From Eggerthella timonensis (GTDB lineage: Bacteria; Actinomycetota; Coriobacteriia; Coriobacteriales; Eggerthellaceae), in assembly GCF_900184265.1 (NCBI RefSeq), contig NZ_FXXA01000002.1, forward strand, positions 886,734 through 950,733: a stretch of DNA of 64,000 nucleotides, given 5' to 3'. Under the pieces are notes generated by a model. That model was not told where the DNA came from. It searched no databases and saw only the letters and a program-made list of their open reading frames with translations. This document shows positions 1 through 7,572 of the stretch, piece after piece; the stretch's first letter is position 1, and each line of letters opens with the position of its first letter. The position numbers were made by a program, and so were the translations under genes.

Positions 1-95
1 ACGTCACGTTCCAGTCGAAGCTGTCCAGCGTGCGCGGCACGCGCGATCAGTCCGCCGCCGAGCCGAAGGAGGCCAGCGATGCAGCAGCGCTATAA
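1..95 (+). CDS. phnI: PhnI, C-terminal end (partial)
   Basis: Only the last 30 codons are present. They read in frame from base 3 to the TAA at 93-95 and include VTFQSKLSSVRGTRDQ. PhnI is the nucleosidase-like core subunit of carbon-phosphorus lyase, working with PhnG, PhnH and PhnL to make ribose 1-methylphosphonate 5-triphosphate. The identification rests on its place immediately before phnJ and on the 17-nt overlap with the phnJ start, which implies translational coupling. The tail itself is too short to identify independently. Confidence 0.75.
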   Translation, partial: VTFQSKLSSVRGTRDQSAAEPKEASDAAAL

Positions 96-969
96 CTACG
101 CGTTCTTCGACGAGGCGTCGAAGCGCGAAATCCGCCGCGCCCTCGTCAAGGGCGTGTCCATCCCCGGTTACCAGGTTCCCTTCGCCTCGCGCGAGATGCC
201 CATCGGCCGCGGCTGGGGCACGGGCGGCCTGCAGATCACGCTGGCCATCATCGGTCCCGACGACACGCTCAAGGTGATCGACCAGGGATCCGACGACAGC
301 GTGAACGCCGTCAACATCAAGAAGCTCGTCGTGGACACCACCGACGTGGAGGTGACCGACGACACGGAATCGGCCACGCTCATCCAGTCGCGCCACCGTA
401 TTCCCGAGCATCCGCTCGACGAGGGCCAGATCCTCGTGCTGCAGGTGCCCACGCCCGAGCCGCTGCGCAGCTTCGAGCCCAGCGAGGCCGCCACCAAGCG
501 CCTCCATGCCGAAGCCGACTACACCGGCGCATGGCTCGAGCTGTTCGACCAGATCGTGCGGTACGACGCTACCACGACCGGCGCCGACCACCCCGTGCTG
601 GTGAACGGCCGCTACGTGATGGCCCCGTCGCCCATCCCGCGCTTCGACAACCTGAAGCTCAACCAGGCGCGGCACCTCACGCTGTTAGGAGCCGGCCGCG
701 AGAAGAAGATCTACGCCGTGCCGCCCTTCACCGACGTCGTCCCCCTCGACTTCGAGGACTACCCCTTCGCGGTGGAGCGCTTCGACGGGAAGCGCTGCCG
801 CCGTTGCGGCGCGACGGGCGTCTACCTCGACGAGCTCGTCGACGAAGCCACCGGCGAAACGTACTACCAATGCAACGACACCTCATGGTGCGCGCGTGCC
901 CCACATGGGGACAGTCCCCATGTGGGACATCGCGCGCAGCGACGCGAGGAAGGAGCTCCCCATGCTTGA
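79..969 (+). CDS. phnJ: PhnJ, alpha-D-ribose 1-methylphosphonate 5-phosphate C-P lyase
   Basis: Catalytic radical-SAM subunit of the cytoplasmic C-P lyase core complex. It cleaves the carbon-phosphorus bond of 5-phosphoribosyl 1-methylphosphonate, releasing methane and the 1,2-cyclic phosphate. The iron-sulfur ligands are visible near the C-terminus as Cys240, Cys243, Cys265 and Cys271, in the exact C-x2-C-x21-C-x5-C spacing of the family. The ATG at 79 follows a strong AAGGAGG and overlaps the end of phnI. The protein is 296 residues against about 281 in E. coli. The extra C-terminal residues are encoded by a GGGAC/GTCCC palindrome (900-926) that seems to have landed in the 3' end of the gene, downstream of the last cysteine, so function should be intact. 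The stop overlaps the phnK start by 8 nt. Confidence 0.96.
   Translation: MQQRYNYAFFDEASKREIRRALVKGVSIPGYQVPFASREMPIGRGWGTGGLQITLAIIGPDDTLKVIDQGSDDSVNAVNIKKLVVDTTDVEVTDDTESATLIQSRHRIPEHPLDEGQILVLQVPTPEPLRSFEPSEAATKRLHAEADYTGAWLELFDQIVRYDATTTGADHPVLVNGRYVMAPSPIPRFDNLKLNQARHLTLLGAGREKKIYAVPPFTDVVPLDFEDYPFAVERFDGKRCRRCGATGVYLDELVDEATGETYYQCNDTSWCARAPHGDSPHVGHRAQRREEGAPHA
900..926. repeat. REP-like palindrome at the phnJ/phnK junction
   Basis: Two perfect 13-nt arms (CCCACATGGGGAC and its complement) flank a single central base. Nearby CGCGCG on both sides could lengthen the hairpin to about 48 nt. The palindrome lies inside the last codons of phnJ and 24 nt before the phnK ribosome-binding site. 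Its GGGAC-n-GTCCC heart is shared with the blocks at 23898-23971 and 40840-40955. It could be a mobile REP/REPIN-type element, an mRNA-stabilising hairpin within the operon, or both. Confidence 0.75.
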
Positions 970-1822
970 TGCGCAACGATTCGGCGTCGACGAGGAGCCG
1001 TGCCTGTCGGTGCGGCACCTGTCGAAGCGCTTCGGGGCAGGATGCCCGCACTGCCTCGGCGCGGTCGCGCAGCTCGAGCGCAACGTGTGCCCGCGGTGCG
1101 GCACGGTGCACGCCGTGCGCGACGTGAGCCTCGACGTGTTCCCGGGCGAGATCGTCGGCATCGTCGGCGAGTCGGGCAGCGGGAAGTCGTCGCTCATGAA
1201 GTGCCTGTTCTTCGACGAGGAGGCCACGGAAGGAGACGTGCGTGCCCGCCCGTTCGACGGCGGCGCGGCGAACCTGCTGGAACGGTCGTCCCAGCATCAG
1301 CGCGCCATCCGCAACACGGTGTTCGGCATGGTGTACCAGAACCCCTACCTGGGGCTGCGCATGGATTTCTCCAGCCTGTCGAACATCGCGGAGCAGATGA
1401 TCGCCGCCGGCAACCGCCACGTGGGCGCCATGCGCGATCGCGGCGAGGAGCTGCTCGAGCGCGTGAGCATCCCGCTCTCGCGAGCCGCCGAGCCGCCGCG
1501 CAACTTCTCCGGCGGCATGCAGCAGCGCGTGCAGATCGCCAAGGCGCTGTCGAACAACCCGCCCATCCTCCTGCTCGACGAGGTGACCACGGGACTCGAC
1601 CTGTCCGTGCAGGCCGCCGTGCTCGACCTCATCCAGCAGATCCGTCGCGACTTCAACGTCAGCATGCTCGTGGTCAGCCACGATTTGGGCGTCATCCGCA
1701 TGCTGGCCGACCGCACGCTCGTCATGCTGGACGGTCGCGTCATCGAAAGCGGCTTGACCGACCAGATCCTGGAAGACCCCCAGCACGCCTACACCCAGCA
1801 GCTCGTCTATTCGCTGCTCTGA
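962..1822 (+). CDS. phnK: PhnK, C-P lyase ATP-binding subunit
   Basis: ABC-type ATPase that docks on PhnJ of the C-P lyase core and is needed for phosphonate breakdown; it is not a transporter subunit. The 286-residue protein has a Walker A motif (GESGSGKSS, residues 69-77), an FSGGMQQR signature, a Walker B ILLLDE followed by an atypical V/T, and a switch histidine in VVSHDLG. Between the first beta strand and the Walker motif it carries an inserted CPHC (28-31) and CPRC (43-46) pair, which looks like a zinc ribbon and is absent from E. coli PhnK. The ATG at 962 was chosen because AAGGAG sits 6 nt upstream. An upstream in-frame ATG would start inside the phnJ palindrome. The stop codon lies in a hairpin loop. 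Confidence 0.93.
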   Translation: MLDAQRFGVDEEPCLSVRHLSKRFGAGCPHCLGAVAQLERNVCPRCGTVHAVRDVSLDVFPGEIVGIVGESGSGKSSLMKCLFFDEEATEGDVRARPFDGGAANLLERSSQHQRAIRNTVFGMVYQNPYLGLRMDFSSLSNIAEQMIAAGNRHVGAMRDRGEELLERVSIPLSRAAEPPRNFSGGMQQRVQIAKALSNNPPILLLDEVTTGLDLSVQAAVLDLIQQIRRDFNVSMLVVSHDLGVIRMLADRTLVMLDGRVIESGLTDQILEDPQHAYTQQLVYSLL

Positions 1823-1836
1823 CGAGCAGCGAATAG
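1807..1836. repeat. Perfect hairpin over the phnK stop codon
   Basis: Arms CTATTCGCTGCTC (1807-1819) and its exact complement (1824-1836) enclose the loop TGAC, which contains the phnK stop codon. There is no U-run, so it is more likely an mRNA processing or stability structure than a terminator. Two further perfect palindromes follow in the same 230-nt phnK-phnM gap: GCGTACC-AA-GGTACGC at about 1894-1909, and TGCCGCC-TGGC-GGCGGCA near 1985-2002. Confidence 0.7.
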
Positions 1837-2052
1837 CGCTGACGCTGCGGCGCGTCGGGGTGCACCGCCTTCGCGCGATGCCGAAGCCTTGCGTACCAAG
1901 GTACGCACCGCCTTCGCCATCCCACGAATTCGGCGCGCTCCAACGCCCCTCGCTGACTGACTACGCCAACCTGTACGCCCCTCATGCCGCCTGGCGGCGG
2001 CATGGACAGGTCGCCGAGCTCCTGTCCGACCAACCTCGAAAGGAACCTCTTC

Positions 2053-3378
2053 ATGGACACCAATTCCTGCATCATTCGCGGAGGCACGGTGGTGTGCGCC
2101 GACCGCGTGCTCCCCGACTGCGACGTCGTGGTCATCGACGGGCGCATCGCCTCCATCGAGCCGGTGGGCGCGTCCGACTTCGACGCGCAGCCCGACGCCA
2201 CGATGGGCGTGCTGCCCGTGGTGGACGCGCGCGGCGCGTACGTGGCGCCCGGCCTCATCGACATCCACTCGGACTACGTGGAGAACGTGGCCTCGCCGCG
2301 TCCGAGCGTGGTCATGGACCTGTCCACGTCGCTGTACAAGGCCGACCGCGAGCTCGTGTCGCACGGCGTGACCACCATCTTCCACTCGCTGTCGGTGTAC
2401 GGCGCGCACGTCTTCGACCACAAGCCCATCCGCAACTTCGGCAACGTGAGCGCCCTCATCGATCGCGTGGCGGGCCTGCGCGAGGGCGAGGAGCGCGACC
2501 ACCTCATCCGCCACCGCCTGCACATGCGCGTCGAGCTGGACTCGGTCGATCTGTACGACGACATCGAGGGCTTTTTGCGCTCGGGCAAGGTGGACCTCGT
2601 GTCGTTCATGGACCACACCCCGGGGCAGGGCCAGTACCGCGACCTGCTCGTGTTCGGCGACACGCTCAAGGGCTACCGCGACGTCAGCGACGAGGAGGTG
2701 CGCGCCATCGTGCGCCAGCAGCAGGAGAGCGAGAAGCTCACGTACGCGCAGATCGCCGCGCTGGCGAGCGTGGCCCGCGAGCGCGGCGTGTCCATCGCCT
2801 CTCACGACGACGACAGCGAGGACAAGCTGGCGTTCATGGACGGCCTCGAAGCCACCATTTCCGAGTTCCCCATCTCGCTCGACATCGCGCGCGCGGCGCG
2901 GGCACGCGGCATGCACACCATCGCAGGCGCGCCGAACGTCATGCTGGGCCGCAGCCATTCGGGCAACCTGAGCGCGCGCGAGGCCGTGCAGGCTGGCGCC
3001 ATCGACGTGCTGTGCAGCGACTACTACCCGGCGGCGCTGCTGGACGCGGTGTTCACCCTGCGCGATGCGTGCGGGCTCGACATCGCCAAGGCGTTCGCGC
3101 TCGTCACCATCAACCCGGCGAAGGCCGCGGGGATTGCCGACGAGGTGGGCTCCATCGCGGTGGGGAAGCGGGCCGACGTGCTGCTCGTGCGCGAGATCTC
3201 GTGCGGTTCGTCCTGCGACGGCGCGGCGCGCACGATGCCCGTGGTCACGCGCGCGTTCGTGGGCGGGCGCTCGGTGTTCCGCTCGCACTATCCCGATCAG
3301 CCGTGCGGGTACGGGCGCGACACCGAGCAGCTCGTCTCGTTCGAGCAGCTGTCCCGCCCCCTGGTCGAGGCGGTGTAG
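2053..3378 (+). CDS. phnM: PhnM, alpha-D-ribose 1-methylphosphonate 5-triphosphate diphosphatase
   Basis: Amidohydrolase-superfamily metalloenzyme that removes pyrophosphate from ribose 1-methylphosphonate 5-triphosphate, giving the PhnJ substrate. The 441-residue protein shows the expected order: an N-terminal beta sandwich, PGLIDIHSD (metal-binding His of strand 1), SFMDHTPGQ, SIASHDDD, then a C-terminal NPAKAAGI-VGSIAVGKRADVLLV sandwich strand. The ATG at 2053 has GAAAGGAA about 9 nt upstream. An in-frame ATG 69 nt earlier lacks a ribosome-binding site. It is separated from phnK by 230 nt of hairpins, so its expression may be uncoupled from phnJK. It precedes phnL by 1 nt. Confidence 0.94.
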   Translation: MDTNSCIIRGGTVVCADRVLPDCDVVVIDGRIASIEPVGASDFDAQPDATMGVLPVVDARGAYVAPGLIDIHSDYVENVASPRPSVVMDLSTSLYKADRELVSHGVTTIFHSLSVYGAHVFDHKPIRNFGNVSALIDRVAGLREGEERDHLIRHRLHMRVELDSVDLYDDIEGFLRSGKVDLVSFMDHTPGQGQYRDLLVFGDTLKGYRDVSDEEVRAIVRQQQESEKLTYAQIAALASVARERGVSIASHDDDSEDKLAFMDGLEATISEFPISLDIARAARARGMHTIAGAPNVMLGRSHSGNLSAREAVQAGAIDVLCSDYYPAALLDAVFTLRDACGLDIAKAFALVTINPAKAAGIADEVGSIAVGKRADVLLVREISCGSSCDGAARTMPVVTRAFVGGRSVFRSHYPDQPCGYGRDTEQLVSFEQLSRPLVEAV

Positions 3379-3379
3379 C

Positions 3380-4078
3380 ATGGCGCTCCTCGAAATCGAC
3401 GGCCTGTCGAAGACGTTCCTGCTCCATCGCGTGAACCGCCGCGTGCAGGGGTGCCAGGACATCGACTTCGCCATCGAACCGGGCCAGTTCGTGGGCATCA
3501 CGGGCCGCAGCGGCAGCGGCAAGTCCACCATCCTGCGCTGCATCTGGCGCACGAACCTGCCCGAGCGCGGCCGCATCCTGTACGACTCGCAGCGCTTCGG
3601 CATGCTCGACCTGGCGCAGGCCACGCAGCGCCAGATGCTGTACCTGCGCGCCTACGAGCTGGGGTACGTCTCGCAGTTCCTCAACGCGCTGCCGCGGCAA
3701 ACGGCCTACGACATCGTGCTGAAAAGCGCGCTCGAGGCGTACGGCGCGGACGAGCGCCCCCGCGCCGAGCAGGAGACCGAGCGCATGCTGCGCCACTTCG
3801 ACCTCGACGAGAACCTGTGGGAGCTGTATCCCCGCACGTTCTCGGGCGGCGAGAAGCTGCGCCTCAACATCGCCGCCGCCATGATCAAGCGCCCGCGCCT
3901 GCTGCTGCTCGACGAGCCCACCGCCTCGCTCGACAACGCGTCGAAGCTCAAGGTACGCGCCCTCATCGAGCAGCTGAAAGCCGAGGGCACCACGATGCTC
4001 GGCATCTTCCACGACCTCGAATTCATGGAAGGCTTGTGCGATCATGAGTTCAACATGCAGGAAGGGATGATGGCGTGA
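3380..4078 (+). CDS. phnL: PhnL, C-P lyase ATP-binding subunit
   Basis: Second ABC-type ATPase of the C-P lyase system, required with PhnGHI for displacement of adenine from ATP by the phosphonate. The 232-residue protein has Walker A GRSGSGKST, signature FSGGEKLRLN, Walker B LLLLDEP and the PhnL-typical GYVSQFLNALPRQTA segment. The ATG at 3380 lies one base after the phnM stop, and the TGA overlaps the GTG start of the next gene. The gene order M-L differs from the E. coli K-L-M order, although the set of genes is the same. Confidence 0.93.
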   Translation: MALLEIDGLSKTFLLHRVNRRVQGCQDIDFAIEPGQFVGITGRSGSGKSTILRCIWRTNLPERGRILYDSQRFGMLDLAQATQRQMLYLRAYELGYVSQFLNALPRQTAYDIVLKSALEAYGADERPRAEQETERMLRHFDLDENLWELYPRTFSGGEKLRLNIAAAMIKRPRLLLLDEPTASLDNASKLKVRALIEQLKAEGTTMLGIFHDLEFMEGLCDHEFNMQEGMMA

Positions 4079-4959
4079 GGGATATGCGGCGAACGGATGT
4101 TTCGCGTGAAACATCGGGCGAAGCAGTGCTGGCGCCGGGGCTTGCCGACGGCGCGCCCGGGGCGCTCGGCAAAACCGACTTCCACGTGCATTCGACGATG
4201 TCCGACGGTTCGGACACGTTCGAGCAGGTGCTCGCCCAGGCGCGCGAGCGCGGCCTCGAGCGCCTGGCGTTCACGAACCACGACACCACCGCCGGGTTGG
4301 CCGCGGCGCGCGAGCTAGGCGAGCGGATGGGCGTGCAGGTGGTGGGCGGCATCGAGGTGAGCGCATACGACTTCGAGCGCGGGCGCAAGGTGCACATCTT
4401 GGGCTTGGGGCTCGAGGGGGGCGCGCCCGCCCTGGCGGCCTTGTGCGGACCCGTGTTGGAGCGGCGCAACGCGAACTCGCTGTGGCAGCTCGACCGGCTG
4501 GTGGAAGCGGGCTACGCGGTGGACGCGGAACGCGCGCTGGAGCTGGGTCGCGCCTCGACGTGCCTGTACAAGCAGCATATCATGGCGGCGCTCACCGACG
4601 AGCAGTATACGAGCGAGGGCTATCGCGCGCTGTACCGCAGCCTGTTCAAGAACGGCGGCATCTGCGATCGCGACATCGACTACGTGGATGCGCACGACGC
4701 GGTGCGCGCCATCGTGGAAGACGGCGGCTTGGCCGTGCTCGCGCATCCTGGTCAGCTCGACAGCTACGACCTGCTTCCCAGCCTCGTGGCATGCGGCCTC
4801 GGCGGCATCGAGCGCTTCCACCCCGACCACGGCCCCGCCGACCACGCGCGCTGCGCGGATCTGGCCGAACGCTACGGCCTCGTATGCACCGGCGGCTCCG
4901 ACTACCACGGGGCGTTCGGGTCGGTGGAAAGCGTGGGCGTGCGGCCCGTGGGCGCGTAG
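4075..4959 (+). CDS. phnPP: PhnPP, PHP-domain 5-phosphoribosyl 1,2-cyclic phosphate diphosphodiesterase
   Basis: PHP-superfamily metal-dependent hydrolase that replaces PhnP at the end of the C-P lyase route. From memory, the E. lenta enzyme Elen0235 hydrolyses both ester bonds of 5-phosphoribosyl 1,2-cyclic phosphate, giving ribose 5-phosphate and Pi. All PHP metal motifs are visible: FHVHSTMSDG, FTNHD, GIEVSA, LAHPGQ, FHPDH and GGSDYHG. The protein is 294 residues from the GTG at 4075, which overlaps the phnL stop; an ATG at 4084 is an alternative. The first ~30 residues before the conserved fold are encoded over a parS-like site at 4098-4113. As last gene of the operon it completes phosphonate-to-ribose-5-phosphate conversion. 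Confidence 0.93.
   Translation: MRDMRRTDVSRETSGEAVLAPGLADGAPGALGKTDFHVHSTMSDGSDTFEQVLAQARERGLERLAFTNHDTTAGLAAARELGERMGVQVVGGIEVSAYDFERGRKVHILGLGLEGGAPALAALCGPVLERRNANSLWQLDRLVEAGYAVDAERALELGRASTCLYKQHIMAALTDEQYTSEGYRALYRSLFKNGGICDRDIDYVDAHDAVRAIVEDGGLAVLAHPGQLDSYDLLPSLVACGLGGIERFHPDHGPADHARCADLAERYGLVCTGGSDYHGAFGSVESVGVRPVGA
4098..4113. promoter_or_regulatory. parS-like ParB-binding site (one mismatch)
   Basis: TGTTTCGCGTGAAACA differs from the consensus parS TGTTTCACGTGAAACA at one base. It lies inside the 5' end of the PHP-domain gene, in a part of the protein that is not conserved. See the perfect copies at 10006, 14616 and 22381. Confidence 0.7.
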
Positions 4960-5004
4960 GCCGAGGGTTGCGATCCCTTCGCCCCGCCCGTTGCATGCAT
5001 CCGC

Positions 5005-5126
5005 TTGGCAGAGATCGCACGATATGAACGATTTTTCGCTTTGATTCTCTCGGTCGATTCGGAAAACCCCAGGTCGCAAAAAGTTAGCCATGGATATTCT
5101 CGTTCATATCGCGTATTCTCTGCCAA
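5005..5126 (+). repeat. Long-arm hairpin element A
   Basis: A 122-nt element fills most of the gap between phnPP and the permease. Its 27-nt arms (5005-5031 and 5100-5126, beginning TTGGCAGAGA and ending TCTCTGCCAA) pair with 4 mismatches. The core CCCCAGGTCG sits at 5067-5076, 62 nt from the left end. It aligns without gaps to element B (24712-24833), which has the same length, the same core offset and at least one compensated arm change. It may be a structured RNA or a structure-conserved mobile hairpin. Nothing else is seen between 4960 and 5216. Confidence 0.72.
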
Positions 5127-5216
5127 CGTGGCTCGCACCTGGCATCCGATGCCGAGTCGAAGCGGGTGCGGGGCGGTCGCGATGAGCACAGCGGCGAACG
5201 GGCGGCGCGGCCCCGG

Positions 5217-5245
5217 TTGTGCCGCACGCGCCGACGCGATACACT
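5217..5245 (+). promoter_or_regulatory. Promoter of the permease gene
   Basis: TTGTGC (5217-5222) and TACACT (5240-5245) are separated by 17 nt. The expected start of transcription is near 5252, where two ATG codons lie, so the message could be leaderless. Confidence 0.45.
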
Positions 5246-5251
5246 GATGGC

Positions 5252-6556
5252 ATGATGCACGGTTCGACACCGCCCGACGCACGCAACGCCCCTGATGCAA
5301 GGGGCGTTTTCGCGTGCAGGGAATCGGTTGCCGTTCGCGCCTCGGGCAAGGCCGCGGCACCCGACCGTTCTGCGGATCGCCCGCGCGCCGCGGTTGCCGC
5401 CTGCGCCCGTTTCGCGCGGACCCACGCAGTGCTGCTCGTGTCGGCGACGGTGGCGGCGGCCACTATGCTGGCCGTGCCGCCCGATGCCGCCTACCTGGGG
5501 TACTTCGACCTGAAAACGCTCGCCTGCCTGTTCGGCATCCTCGCCCTCGTGGGGGCGCTGCGCAATGCGGGCGTGTTCGAGGCCACGGCCCGCGCGATGG
5601 TGGCGCGCTTCTCCACCTGTCGCGCCGCGATCGCGGCCATCGTGGGCATCACGCTCGTGCTTTCGATGATCGCCACGAACGACATGGCGCTCATCATGAT
5701 GCTGCCCCTCTGCGCGGCCACGCTGCTCAAGGCGGGGTGGGAGCGCGCGCTGCCCTTCGCCTTCATCATGCAGAGCCTCGCGGCGAACCTCGGCGGCATG
5801 ATCGTGCCGTTCGGCAACCCGCAGAACCTCTACCTGTTCGAGCGCTTCTCCATCCCGCTCGCGGATTTCCTCGCGGTCATGGCGCTGCCGTTCGCCGTGT
5901 CGGTGCTGCTCATCGGCGTATGCTGCGCCGTGTTCGCGAAGCCCGCGCCCCGCGACCCCGAAGCGCGCCTCGCGCCTCGCGCCTCCGAGCAGCCTCCCGC
6001 GACCGTCGATCGCCGCCGCGCCCTCGCATGCGGGGCGCTGCTCGTGCTGGTCATTGCCTCGGTGTTCCGCCTCGTGCCGTACCCGGTGGCGCTCGTCGCC
6101 GTCGTGTCGGTGCTGCTCGCACTCGACCGCCGCGCCCTGCGGTCGGTGGACTTCGGGCTGCTGCTCACGTTCGCGTGCTTCTTCGTGTTCGCGGGAAACA
6201 TGGCGCGCATGCCTGCCGTCGACGAGGTCCTGTCGCAGGCGATGGCAAGCAACGCGCTGCTGGCCAGCGCGGGAGCCAGCCAGGTCATCAGCAACGTTCC
6301 TGCTGCGGTGCTGCTGTCGCATTTCACCGACAGCTACGAGGCGCTGCTCGTGGGCGTGAACATCGGCGGCGCGGGCACGCTCGTGGCTTCGCTCGCCAGC
6401 CTCATCACCTTCAACCAGTACCGTGCGGTCAAAGCCGCGTTCGGCCGCCGCCCCGAGATCGCGCGCCAGACGGCGGGCGGCTTCGTCGCGCGCTTCACCG
6501 CGTTCAACGCGAGCTTCCTCGCGGTGCTCTACCTCGTATGCGCCCTGTGGTCCTGA
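5252..6556 (+). CDS. ArsB/NhaD- or SLC13-like anion permease
   Basis: Polytopic inner-membrane transporter, about 434 residues, with roughly ten hydrophobic segments. It has the two-fold pattern of the ion-transporter superfamily (ArsB, NhaD, DASS). TNDMALIMMLPLCAATL and PFGNPQNLYLF form the first re-entrant signature; ASQVISNVPAAVLLSHF and NIGGAGTLVASLASLITF form the second. The substrate cannot be read from sequence; citrate, dicarboxylates, arsenite or Na+/H+ exchange are all possible. The start is uncertain. ATG 5252 coincides with the predicted transcription start and reads through a terminator-like hairpin, while the first membrane segment begins near 5429, where only GTG codons are available. 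No close operon partner is present. Confidence 0.82.
   Translation: MMHGSTPPDARNAPDARGVFACRESVAVRASGKAAAPDRSADRPRAAVAACARFARTHAVLLVSATVAAATMLAVPPDAAYLGYFDLKTLACLFGILALVGALRNAGVFEATARAMVARFSTCRAAIAAIVGITLVLSMIATNDMALIMMLPLCAATLLKAGWERALPFAFIMQSLAANLGGMIVPFGNPQNLYLFERFSIPLADFLAVMALPFAVSVLLIGVCCAVFAKPAPRDPEARLAPRASEQPPATVDRRRALACGALLVLVIASVFRLVPYPVALVAVVSVLLALDRRALRSVDFGLLLTFACFFVFAGNMARMPAVDEVLSQAMASNALLASAGASQVISNVPAAVLLSHFTDSYEALLVGVNIGGAGTLVASLASLITFNQYRAVKAAFGRRPEIARQTAGGFVARFTAFNASFLAVLYLVCALWS
5286..5310 (+). terminator. Terminator-like hairpin near the 5' end of the permease gene
   Basis: ACGCCCCT (5286-5293), a 6-nt loop and AGGGGCGT are followed by TTTT. It lies about 35 nt after the predicted transcription start and within the longest open frame of the permease. 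It could attenuate the permease message, or end a short upstream transcript if translation begins downstream. Confidence 0.5.
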
Positions 6557-6647
6557 TGCTCCACCGCTTTAGAGCACTAAACCGCACAGGCTCTCGAAAC
6601 GACCGCTCGGGGGTCATCACGCCCAGCTAACCCCTCTCTTGGCGCGC

Positions 6648-6682
6648 CGCCCTTTGATAAAGGGCGCGCGGGGTCGTATAGT
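6648..6682 (+). promoter_or_regulatory. Promoter with overlapping inverted repeat, amino acid ABC operon
   Basis: TTGATA (6654-6659), a 17-nt spacer and TATAGT (6677-6682) form a good sigma-70-type promoter. The -35 box lies in an 8-bp perfect inverted repeat with a 3-nt loop (6648-6666, CGCCCTTT/AAAGGGCG), which is a plausible operator or the terminator of the preceding permease gene. Confidence 0.6.
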
Positions 6683-6744
6683 AGTGCACCTGCATCATAC
6701 TTATACCTGTTTGAGAAAAGCGGATGCAGTGAAAGGGGAGGATC

Positions 6745-7554
6745 ATGAACATCAAGAAATGGGGCGCTCTCATCGCCGCAGGCGCGTTGGCGGCATCGCT
6801 CACGCTGTTCGGCTGTTCGTCCGGCACAGGCGACCAGGGAAGCACCACCAGCGCCGGCGGAACCGACGCAGGCTACACGCTCATCAACGACGGCAAGCTG
6901 ACGGTGGCCGCCTCGCTCGACTTCCCGCCGTTCGAGAACCTCAACGGCGACAAGCCCGAAGGCTTCGAGGTTGACCTCATGGGCCTGCTCGCCGAGGAGC
7001 TGGGCGTCGAGGTCAACTACCTGCCGTCCACGAAGTTCGACACCATCGTGCCGCTCATCAAGACCGGCGGCAAGGCCGACGTGGGCGTGTCGGGCATCAC
7101 CATCAACGACGAGCGCCTGGAATCGGTCGACTTCACCGATCCCATCTGCGACGTGAACCAGAGCATCACCGTGCTCAAGGACGCGGGCATCACCGACGTC
7201 GCTCAGCTCGAGGGCAAGAAGGTGGGCGCCCAGACCGGCACCACCGGCTACGAATGGGCCGCCGAGAACATCAAGGACGTCGAGATGGTGGGATTCGACG
7301 AGATGACCGCCATATTCGCTGCGCTGCAGTCCGGTCAGATCGACGCGATCGCCGTGGATTGGCCCGTGGCGAACTACTACGTGAAGACCGCGTACGCCGA
7401 CTGCGAGATCATCAAGGAGATCCCGACGGGCGAGCAGTACGCCATCGCCGTCAGCAAGGAGAACCCCGAGCTCACCAAGGCCCTCAACAAGGCCATCAAG
7501 GCGGTGCGCGAGAACGGCAAGTACGACGAGCTCGTAGCCACGTGGCTCCAGTAA
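6745..7554 (+). CDS. Polar amino acid ABC transporter, substrate-binding lipoprotein
   Basis: Extracytoplasmic solute-binding protein of family 3 (SBP_bac_3), 269 residues. A lipoprotein signal peptide ends in LTLFGC with the lipid-attachment Cys at residue 24, followed by a Ser/Gly/Thr linker. The mature domain starts at LTVAASLDFPPFENLNGDKPEGFEVDL and has KVGAQTGTTGYEWA and the C-terminal NKAIKAVRENGKYDELVATWL helix typical of amino acid receptors. GGGGAGG precedes the ATG at 6745. It is first gene of an operon with the permease (18-nt gap) and ATPase that follow. Which amino acid is bound cannot be told by eye. Confidence 0.93.
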   Translation: MNIKKWGALIAAGALAASLTLFGCSSGTGDQGSTTSAGGTDAGYTLINDGKLTVAASLDFPPFENLNGDKPEGFEVDLMGLLAEELGVEVNYLPSTKFDTIVPLIKTGGKADVGVSGITINDERLESVDFTDPICDVNQSITVLKDAGITDVAQLEGKKVGAQTGTTGYEWAAENIKDVEMVGFDEMTAIFAALQSGQIDAIAVDWPVANYYVKTAYADCEIIKEIPTGEQYAIAVSKENPELTKALNKAIKAVRENGKYDELVATWLQ

Positions 7555-7572
7555 TCCGCGGATAGAACGAAC

